A model generated the notes under the pieces. It saw only the letters and a list, made by a program, of their open reading frames with translations, was not told the DNA's origin and made no database searches. Source: Stenopsyche tienmushanensis (Eukaryota; Arthropoda; Insecta; Trichoptera; Stenopsychidae). From it: a stretch of DNA of 64,000 nt. The stretch covers positions 248,001-312,000 of the forward strand of contig WACJ01000183.1 of NCBI GenBank assembly GCA_008973525.1, given 5' to 3'. Of the stretch, positions 29,701 through 41,700 are shown piece after piece (within the stretch, counting starts at the first letter, position 1; each line of letters begins with the position of its first letter). The translations under genes were made by a program, and so were the position numbers.

Positions 29701-32700
29701 TCTAAAGCACTGACGAAACATGATATCAGCCATATTTTAGGACTTAGGACATTGAAATAACAATAAAAAAAATGCAGAAATCCTACCGCATCGCATAATT
29801 TTATTATATACGCCCTAACCTTTTAACTGCCAACGAATTTAAAGATTACGTAAAATGTCGTTTGACTGTCCTATGGAATCATTTATGGTTTTGAGTATTT
29901 CTAGTTCAGAATTGTCACAACTTGTTATTTTTATTTTTTGTTAGTATCATATACACGTCATTAAAATTAATTATTTATTTAGGATTGTTTCAATTTACTA
30001 ATAAAGACAAGTTTTTTACAAGGCATTCTGACCAATGCATCCCAAAATAGATTCAGATCAAAGACCATTAAATGGGCATCACTGCAGATTTTTTGAAAAA
30101 ACAGATCATTTTTGAATTAACCAACAATAGTTTTTAGGTATTTAAAAATGGTTTTTTTTAATAAAAAACATAACGACTCACCGGTGAGTCGAATTGTGCG
30201 AATTAAAAACAATATCGTATTTTACATCGTGATTTCAATATTTGCTTGTTATATTATTAAATACCATCGAATAGAATTTTACATACATAACAATAAAATG
30301 TAGTGGCGTTCAAGCAAAAATAAGCATTTGAATTATTAACAATTTGACAGTTGTAATTGATAGCATTTAGCAACTCTACAGGACAAACCAAAAGGGGTAT
30401 CAAAAGGGGTGTCAAAACAGGCGCTCGCCGCGGGCGCAACTAGGCTTGGGGCGTAAAACGCAGAATGCCGACCCAATCGAGAGTTGCATATGGTTTTTAT
30501 TTTACTTGTTCAGGAGTCCGTTTACAGAAGCTCGTCTGTCATGTTTGCGGTCCGAAAAGCGGACCGGTTGGACGCACAGATCCTGTGGCCACTCCGTCCT
30601 CTTTTAGGACATTTTACGGGCGCTAATGAAATCGCTAATGCGCTCAGAGCGCAAGTGACATCGCCAAATATTCGATTGAAACATCATTACGACGCTGTTT
30701 TATGCTCCATTGTGAGCAAACGCTGCACCCATCTTGCGCACAGCTTTATAGTGTACAAATTTTCAGTCAATATGCGATATACAGCATTTTTTGAAAAGCC
30801 TACAATATCTGCTAGTTCGTGCACTTACAGTTGACGGTCATCCAATACCATTTTATGGATTTTCTTCACCATTTCTGGGGTGGTTACCTCATTTGGTCGA
30901 CCATTGCGCTGTTCGCCTTGGCAACTCGTAGGACCTCGTTTAAACTTTTTTTACTATTTTTGGTTTAGTCAGCAACCGGCATGTTTGTATGTATTTTTGA
31001 ATTGTGCATTGTTAAAAAAATACGTTACCTGGCCCAAGTCGATTGTCAGATTTACTTCGTTGAACTTCATCCCTCTGGATAGAGGAGGACTCTGCCACCA
31101 GGTCTCCATCCCATCAACCGCATATTCTGGGGGATGTCTTTTTGTGCTGTTCAAGTCACAGTAATCGCATACCTGAAATAATAAAATGTCATCATCATAA
31201 AAAGTCCATCTACTGTAGTAATATTATGCATGCAAATACATTAATTTAAATTTCAACAGCCGAAAACAAGATTGAATTGTAATATTATATGAGAATTTGA
31301 TCGTGGATTATGTGGTAAAAGTGGTGTAGCTAAACATGTGGACACATAAAGTATCATCCTAAAATAGACCAGGAAAAGATACTTCAGTACACTTTACAGT
31401 AAAACCGCAATAACTATAGTGACACCATTTTCTTAGATTGCTAATGGAATTATATCATTTCCTTCATATTGCGACACTGTAATAGGAATGAGACAATATT
31501 TATACTTTTAATGTCGGTTTTGCATAAGAATTTTGATAGAAATGTTGGATAATGTGTGTTTATTTGATAAGGTATAATAGCAATCTTAAGCGGTTTTATA
31601 TAATCTAAAATAAATTTAATTTTTTTTACAAACATTAGCTATTATGATAAACATGAAAATCTAGATCTGTACAAAGCTGCAAATAATGCTAATGTGATGT
31701 ATTGATTGATGTTCCAGTAAGAAGGCAAATCTTGAGCAATTTATGTTTTTTATAGCATCACTAAGTTGCATCAATCTCCGCCATCAAAGCTCTCATTCGT
31801 TTTTTTAAGATCTCCGTGTCGTTGTTTTCTGATCACACCGAGATTGAAATCGTCAGTCGAGCAACGAAATCGTGGGACACGCTACTAACACATGTGTCTG
31901 TGGACTCCCGAGGGATGGTAAATTTAACAACAGATGTTGAAGTCGGCTTCTTTGGCGGAGCATTCCGTAAATTTAAACAAAAAAAGATTTGTCAGCCCAT
32001 GGAACGAGCTTCGGCTGAAGATATTCATCGGATCTACCGAGCTTCGAAGGACGATTCGTTGCAAAAAATGCGCAATTAAGGATCTTGATGGAGCATCTTA
32101 ACACCGAGGAAGCATTTAATTTGACACTCTTGCCTCAATTTTGAGTTTAAATTTTGTACCCCTTGTACCTATAAGTGACATTTTGTTCCCATTTCTATAT
32201 GATATTTTTCCAAATGACAAATTGGCATTGATTATGTTGTATAATATTGTAATAATTGATCATTGTTCGGATCTAATTGATAATCGATTGGCTCAATGTA
32301 TCGAACTCAGGTTCGCATGCATCTTTGCTGGAAATATACAACAAACACATCAATATGATTCAATTGTAGCCATAAAAAGTCACTCAACATAGATTGGCAT
32401 CGCTCAGCATTCACATTAATAGCATTTACAGCACCATCTTCGAACTGAATTACTGAAAATTCATACCAAACGGTATTTTTTTGGGTGTATACATCTTTCC
32501 TGAATAACCCGAGGATTTTTATCATCTCAGATATAACAATTTTGCTAATTGAATCCATCCATTGTGAATTGAGCTTCATCGCTGACCAAAATATTGCTTG
32601 AAAACAATGGATATCTCGTTCGTTGCTTAATAACCCGACTAGCGAAATTATAATGGTGTAAATGATCTATTTCTTTCCATAGTTGAAATTGTACTAACTT

Positions 32701-35700
32701 CTACTAAAACAAAATGGCTTATGTTATTTGAAAAAACGTCACGTATAAACATTATATAGTGCTGATATTTAGGCGTCACATTTGAATGATTATCATTCAC
32801 GAATCTTCTGAACTAATTAATTCTATGATAAATCTGATTGCGAAGCTCTCACAAGCATTACATTAGATTTCATGTTTAAAACCCATGTCATAAGATTGAT
32901 CAACCATGATTTAATCCTCACACCTTTGTTTAGGTTGAACCATAAAGTTTAAGCGATTTCAAAATGAAAAATAAATACATAGTGCTCTAATTCCATATAA
33001 GCAATCAAATAGTTTATCAGTGCGCGCTGACGAATGGCACAACGACCGAAAACTATTAGATAACCTTGACTTTAAAGGATCATCAGACCGATCTTCGACT
33101 TCTATCATCATTTTTTGCCATTTCAATCGCAAACGTGACGCGTTTTAAACGCGAATTTGATTATTTTTCCTGGAACTATACTCCAGCGCCAAAGAAGTCA
33201 CCAGGTCATCGATAATTGCCCGATAGACACCTAATATATGTTTTCATTTATAAAGAATATGTATATATTTCCCTACGATTAATTGTTTAATTTTTCCAGA
33301 GTTTGTTTATGAAGATGCACTAAATCTGAATTGCGCCACTCACACACAATACATTTTATTGACAATAATCTGAAGATGAAATTAACCGAAAATATGTATT
33401 AATTGGCAAGATTTTCCATTTAAAAATATCACATACAAAGGTTGTAAGACTTTCCATAGTAACGGGTCGGTCGTTCTTCTGAAGGAAGTGAGATAGTGTC
33501 ATTCCGTGCGATAAAAGGCCCACGCACTGTGGACAAACAATCATCATTGCACTCACAATAGGCCACATGTTGACATGTCCAATAAAAGCAATCCATGTTA
33601 AAATGTTAGTCTATCCGAAATTAGTATAAAAATTAGAGAATTCAATCCATCGCCAATTCGACAAGATCCACAAGAAGAATCTAACGCCGTCCAAAGTAGA
33701 GCGATCGAATAAATCTGAAGGGTGCGGTAGTTATTTTTGAACTAAATGATCTCTGTGCTGATCGCAGTTTCATAACAAATGTCGTTTTAAGAACTTCTCG
33801 GGTTGTACAAAAAGAAGATGACAAGCAATTCATCAGAGTTGACTGAACTCACCATGACCACAGTGCCAGATTACTTCAAGAACCCTCGAAGACATCATCA
33901 ACACATAAAGTATGGAAGTTTTAGGATCTGTATTTTAAGAACAACGTTTCGGATAATAGATTCTTGATACAATTGCTTACTTCTTTTATATCAGAATCGA
34001 TGATGGAAAAGAAAACGAGCAGGACCATCATCATAAAATGGTCCTTGTTCGCTTTTACAACAAAGTTTTGGCTTCGGTTACATTCCAAGTTAAGCTCATT
34101 TCTTGAAATACGATGCAAAGAAAATTATCCTTTTTTTAGTTTTGCTCAATTTGAGCGTTCATTTACTAAACAGTTTTTGGAGAAGTTGCTGTTCATTGCG
34201 TTCCATCATTATATAATTTTATAATCATGCCAATGCTATTAAAAACATAAGCATTTCTTGCAGATTTACATGCAAATATGAGATAATCACACTAGTACGT
34301 TTAACCCGTATGATAGTGCAGTCGCCTATTGGCGATCGAATTCCAGTGATTCAGAAAGAACAAACACTCTTGAGTTGAATTGAGTTTGGAGAGAACAAAT
34401 GTATAGATCGTTAACCTAAATTTATCGACTAATAATGATGTATGTTATAATTAATTGTTATTAAGTGTATTATTTATGTTTACTTGAAGAAATTAACGAA
34501 TATTGTGTGCTATCGACAGTGTTTATTTATTTATATACATACAAGCTTCATACACGCTGCGACGGTCCTAACAGATAAGTGGATTTGTATGACGATAAGT
34601 AGCGTACAAGCAAATATATCATCTAAAAGTGTAATGATTTTAAATTAGCTCACTACTCAAAGGGTGAAGCTCCATTAAGAACATTTATTACGGGATCGAT
34701 TATAAAGAATATGCAAAATATGATCAATAGTGACAAATAGGAATACAAGTTTGTAGAAAACCGAACACACGTTTAATTAAAGAGATTTTGGTTTTAACAA
34801 CTAAACTATAATAGAACTCATCGAATGTTCTATGGATAAATATGAATACCTGTATATTTTAAATCCCTGGAAAGGGCTGATAATTGGAATTAAACACCCA
34901 ATATGATTAGCAATGTACGAGGGTATTCCCAGAAGTGCACGACCTAAAAAAGAAAATACTTAAAAATATCTGTTTTTCTCAAGATAATCTCCTTTCAGTT
35001 CGATATCCAAATATTGACGCCTGCTGGTAAAACTGTCTTCGCTTTCTTTGGAGCTGATTCTCCTGTTTCAGTTCATTGCTTGTATGTTTCTGTGTCTCAG
35101 ATGTGAAGTGATGAACCCATGTTTCATTCATGGTTATGAATCGACGCTTTATTGCTATGAAACATCGCCAAACACTCGATTGAAACATCATCACGACGCT
35201 GTTTCTTCTCCATTGTGAGCAAACGCGGCACCGTTCTTGCGCACAGCTTTCTCATATCCAAATATTCAGTCAATATACGATATACGGCATTTTTTGAAAT
35301 ATCTACTATGTTTGTTAGTTTGCGACTTTTCGTCGGCCTCGTGTAAACGCTGTCACCCAATACTTTGCTATTGTAAATGAAGAAGCTGACTTCACCAGAA
35401 TAGAATATAGCTCGGCTTTGATATTGGTAAGACTGAGACCTTTCTAATAAAAGTTCACTATTGATGGTTGCCAAACAAATTCTAAACAATGTAAGGTCTT
35501 CAAAATTGAATCTTTATAAGGTAGGTATTTTCTACCATAGTCATTTTTATAAACGACAACCGTCATCTTATGCATCAGGTCGGGCCCTTCTGGGACTACC
35601 CTCGTAATAATATTGTAAGTTTGTGATATGCTCTATAATACTCCCAAGCAATTGAAGATACTATCCAATTCCCTATTTGATCATGTTTGGGATTTATTTA

Positions 35701-38700
35701 TACGAATAATTAGACTAAACAAAAAATGAATATACCAACATATTTATTCGCCCTTTCCAACAAAAATAAAAGTTGATAATTCGCGATGTTGCGGTCATGT
35801 CAACGATAGTTGCCTTCAACACAACTGCAACTAAATTTATTTTTTTAAATATTTAATTGCATATCACCTCTGATAGATTTATGATAAAACCATGGAAATG
35901 ATATACTCAATTCCATGAAATATCCCAAATCCAAAAAATATATAAACATGGCCAAACCAATGGAGAAGGACTGTTCGCAAAGAGTTCAAATTACACTTTA
36001 TGAAATTATTCTCATTGTTAGTAATGTAGGCTTGTGAACCTTCAAGTAATTCGCGAGCAGCAATAAAACAGTACGTGGGCCGTCCAGGTTGTCGACGCCA
36101 TATCTTAAGTGCTTATATAGGATATTCAACACACAAATCCTTCCTGTGGTACGTTTATCAAAATAGAATCAAAACATACATGATGTCATTTCCACAAGAA
36201 AACTTTTCATACAAAGTCTGCTTCGAACCATTACATCATTCATTTTTTCAGGACTCGTGTATTTCTGCGAATCCCTGATCGTTTGTTAACAAATATTATT
36301 AACAAACATTTGCATGCTTCGCTGATAAAGAGCTATCAAAACTGATCACTTAATCACATCTAAAAAAAATCCCCACATGCATATTTACATTTTTTAAATA
36401 TGCTTAAGATTTTATCTCTGAAATGTCTGAAATAACATTTACATACGAATATGTACGTTTCAAAATTTCAGACTATTTTGAAACAATATTTCGTCGATTG
36501 TGATAACATGCTTTAAATCTATGGCTATTGGAGGTATTGACAAAATTTCAAATGTCTTCAATATATGGCATATAATGAGGTGTGTATATAATCTGTATAA
36601 TCAAAGCAATCAATTTACTTTTAATTGCATCATTAAGAGTAAATTTAGTAAAACGTAGCTAAGGATACAACAAAACTAAGCGCCCAAAGTTTGAATACTT
36701 AAGGGACGCTTCTGCCTTGTTAGTTCAAAACAATCTTTTTTTTAAATATGTATCAAAAAGAGACAACGTTTAAGAATACGTTCAGTAAATTTCAAGTTGA
36801 TATATATAAAATTTGCAAAGTTATAAGCCGACGAAGAGAAGCTGGAGCAGGAATGAAATTCATTCGGCGCGCCGCTATAAGCCGCAACAAATACGGGCTT
36901 GTGTCCTTTTTAAACAAAATTTTAGGAATTTGTATTGTCTGTATTCCTTGGAAATACTTAATTGTCTAGTAAAAGATCTAATACGGAAGTAACTGTCTCA
37001 AGAAGCGTCCTCAGTATGATTGTAAGCTCGAAGAGTAACGGATGATTTTCAAAGATAAAACCGAGATGCAGAATGTTTAAAACAAGAAAATTTAATTGCG
37101 GGAAAATATGAGTGATCTGGTCACATAGGAAAGCACACATGGAAGCCCTGGAAAAATGCAAATCCATGGTGTTAAGGAAATTTTTACACAATCCCAGGAA
37201 TGTCACTTTGTAAAATATGCCAACTACATAAGCGACGGGGATACAAAAACCTTCAAATCACATGGTTTTAAACACGAACTACCACTAGTAATTGAGCTTC
37301 ATAAATTCCTTCGTCCTATATTTTCAGATCTATCGTCAAACGATCTGCTGCAACGTTATTTAGGCGGACATACACAAAATAATAACGAGTTTCAGCGCTG
37401 CCTTCTGATTGCTTGGCTCCGAAACATATTTTTTCTCGAAAAATAAAACTGTCGAACTGGCAACTTTTATTGTTGCGTGTATTTTCAACGAAGGTAGCAC
37501 CTTCCTGCTGCATATGATGGAAATGATGGGTATCGCAATTGGACCGCAAGTAAAAATAATTGCCAATAAAAGCGATATGATGCGCCTGAAAAAAGCTGAC
37601 ACTACACATTCCACAGCATCAAAAGAGGCAGGATTAGCCCGAAGACGGAAGAGGTCAGCTGAAGAAGACTCTTTTGAAGAAACGGAAGGTATCTTCCATG
37701 CTTCTGGTATAGCAGATTAGGTGTAACTATTAAAATTTTCATTTTATTCACACATAAACTTTAGTTCAACTTCAAACGCGTTTTTCTCGAAACTACATTT
37801 TTCAAGCTCATGGAAGTGCTCCCACATGCCCTACGTACAATTCTTTATGAAATTTGGCAGGCGCATGTAAAATAAACGAATTCCACGCAAGAATTAGGAT
37901 ATAAATCTAAATGACGCTCAAGAATTGCATCTCAGAATAGTTTCAGCACTCGCAATGATTTGTCCCCGATGTTGTATACTATATCTTTGTCAATGAAAAA
38001 GCTTTAACTTTAAGAGATTCGTACTTCTAGTTCAATGAATTTAAAGCGATGTAGAAGACCAGGTCTTGGTATAATGGCATAAATCCTGGACTCGTACTCG
38101 GAGATCGATGGTCTCGATTCAGGTCTACCCTGATTAATAAAGCGAGTGATTGAATCGCTCATAGACTCCTCTCCTACCTTTCCAGATAATCCTATTCTTA
38201 TTTTACCACGTGTGGAAGGCAATAGAAAACCACCACCTAGTAAGATCTCCTATGGAGATCCCCTATGTCCGATATCGAATATGACATATTAAAGATTCAT
38301 GCTTTGATGGATGTCATAAGGTAACGGTAAGAAGGATGAAGGTAACAGAAAATGATGTTATATTTGCGTAATCCAACGGCTACCATTTCAATTATGGCAA
38401 CGCCATAATTTCTAGTTCTCGAAGTATTCCATTATCGATTCCTTCATGAGTTCTTCTTCGCATGATTTATCCTAAGCTGAATTAAATCATCAGAAGAAGA
38501 ATGAACAGAAGGCTCAAATGGTGCAAAAAATATCGATATATTATGCTATTCATGCTAATAATGAAGATATTCAGCAATAGGGTTTGATACGACCCCGCTG
38601 CAATATACTGACGGTTAAATTATTGACCCACTTTTATTACAGTACATTGTGATATAAAAACAGGATGTAGTTATGAAAGAAAACATCGACAATCTAATTA

Positions 38701-41700
38701 GGATTTAGATCCAGCAATTTGAGATATATACAAGATTCTTATCTCAAAAATGGCATTTGTCTATTATTTGCCATGGCTGTAAACCTGATTATTAGGATTT
38801 CCGCGCATGCTTCTAATTGATAAAAAAAAGTACAAAATATACCCATTCATAAGAGTCGAACGGCACTAAGCACTATGTACATGGCAGTGTCAATAAATTG
38901 GTTATCTTAAAATTGTCCTCGTTTGCCGAATTTCGTAACATATTTATTTATAAACATATATAATAATATCTAGGAGAATAATTTAACGCAGTGGTTCTGA
39001 AACTGTAAATGAGCTTTCTCAATTATTTTTAGGTCAATTGAGTAACCAACTGGTAGTTATTGAGTATCTATATAATAATCGAAAGAATATATAATTCGAT
39101 TTAATGTTAGATTTATTTACATGATGTAAAATAGGCGTATGATTTAAATTGTTTGAATTCAATATACTAATTATTCAATCAATAGTAAATCATTAATCAT
39201 CGGGAAGTTTGACGAATGCTTCTAATTGAAGTAAACAACGACCAGATTGTTGAAGAACTCTGATGTCATTGCTACCAGATAATTGGACAAAGCATATTTA
39301 AATTCAAAGCAAGATTGTACTCACATTTTATTTAGTTTATTATGATAATCAATTATTGATAGTATCGGACAGTTGCTAAGAAACTATTTTCGTCGAAGCA
39401 CAAATTCTCAAAATGCGACTCATTGCAATAATAGAGCAAATTTATAGCCTTCAACACCAATTAATTATCCAATCTCATATTTCAATCAATTTCAATTTGA
39501 CACTTTCTTGTGTCTGCACATAAGCAAATTTCCAAATAAAAAAATATTCAATCGTGCAATATTTAACACGTTAAAGACTTATATATATATACTTCATAAA
39601 GTGCCATATCAACTATCGGACATAGGCAATTTCCATTGGAGATTATCCCAGTGATTAATTAATTATATAAGATGGTTTTCTTTTGCCTTCTATGAGTAAT
39701 TAAACTAAGCTAAGGCCATTTGAATATAAATACAACAAACACGCGATAATCCGACACCCCCTGTAATCCGAAATCCCAATACAAACATAGTGCATATGTA
39801 CGGTTAAACTTCGTCAATGTAAAAAATGCAAAAGTGTAATTCTGAACCGCCTAAATTAATACGACTCAAGATGATCCACAATTTATGATACTAAAAAGAA
39901 CTGCGAAAACATTCAAAAGTACGAAAATTTTGTATATATGTAATTTCTTCAGGAAAGAATATTGGTCATGAAATCAAAATTGTTTTACAAGGAGATAACA
40001 AAAATGAAGACTTTTTAGCTAACAAGGGTAAACGCTTTAAAATTCGTCATGGAATACGTTTGATGATGGTCACAGGTTTTTATTTTGTATAACTGCTATA
40101 GTTATTGTATTTATGACGTTAATTCTATAATATGAAACCGTGTATTATCTATGATATCTCATCATTTTTATAATTTTTCGGAAGCGGTACTTTATAATCC
40201 GACAATGCCTCGCAAAACGTTTGTCGGATTACCGCGTGTCTGCTGTACTTTATGCTGATCTATGAATCAACGAAATCAGTCATTTATATTCCCACATTAT
40301 CACCTCTGAATTTACTTAGTCGAGAGCAACAAATCAATTAAAACTTGATTATATTTTGATAGACACTTTATCATTAGAATTTAGAGACATTGTTGAAAAC
40401 CTTGACATGTTGCTTGATCATGATTTTTCCGACTCCCCAAAAGCCATTATTTAGCCAAATATTTTTCCATTTTACCTTCATTTTAACCAGCAATTTGCAT
40501 TTTAAAGAGAAATTTTCAATAGAGGCGTAGAACTTTAATACTGATTTTGAATTAAATAAAAATGTTTAATAAATAGAATGAAATATTTTTATTATTAAGT
40601 AGTAATTATGGATTTCAATCAGATATTTTTGATTGATGTTTTATGAATTTTTTCCAGCAGATTTCATATATTTTGCTGGAAATCATCGCTCTTGTCTTAA
40701 TTATAATATTTGCATTGGAATGATTCAAGGATGAAAGTAAAAATGCAAGAAAAGTGTAATAAAAACTATTAATCGTAAATTTGCTCCAAGCATTAGTTGC
40801 AATGGGATATGATAAAAATGCATTTCTTAGCCTCAAGTAGAATAGCTAATTTTGTACCAACAGATGGGTGCACTTTCAGAGTTTAATTGGTTCAATAACC
40901 CTACATTTATTGGATGCTAAAATAAATCAGTTTTCTGTGTAACGACAAAGTCGATTCTTAGCAAACGACCACTCGATTCGCAATTATTCTAAGACTCAAT
41001 TTTTCTTTGGGAGACCTGCGATTCTAGAACGCTCCCAAAGAACCACGGTTGAATTCGTGTATATTGTTTGAAATTTAATCTAAATTGTAAGTTCAAAGTT
41101 TAACATCGTCAAATAGTATGAGGTCACGACCCTCCAATATTATCAGGGAATGAAATATTTGGATCGTGAAAAATATGTATACATCGGACCTTATATTTAG
41201 GCAACGCCGATAAAGAGACTCATTCATCTCTCAGATTATATAAGTGCCTACTTACGGTACTATTGAGAAATCAAAAAAAAATATCGGTTACAAATGGGAG
41301 CTTTATCTCAGTGGTCTAACATTTTAGAATGCATGGTACGGAGCAAAAAATCCTTGACCTTCTGAGAAATCGGCACAATGTGGATGAGCCCGTTGGAAAC
41401 ATGTGGTCCTCGTTTAAGACAACAGGATCCAACCGACACGAAATCGCATCATGGACCGACGTTCCTAATGAATGAAACTGAAATAAAAATGCCGTTTCTG
41501 AGAGATCCGGCGTTCGGCGGTCCTTAATATGCGGATCGCGTTCCAAATCTGAACCTATTCGAATAAAATTAGACGGTAAGCGAGTATTTCAAAAATCGTG
41601 ATCGAATTTGAAAAAAGCCTGGTTTTTCTCTCAGAAACCGAAACTGATTTTTATAAATTGGAATGTATTAAAAAAAAACATCTAGAATTAACCATGATCA

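Noticed and set aside
38060..38130. A functional tRNA gene
   Set aside because: A- and B-box-like motifs are present but no paired acceptor stem or convincing anticodon arm could be drawn, and the rest of the repeat is SINE-like.
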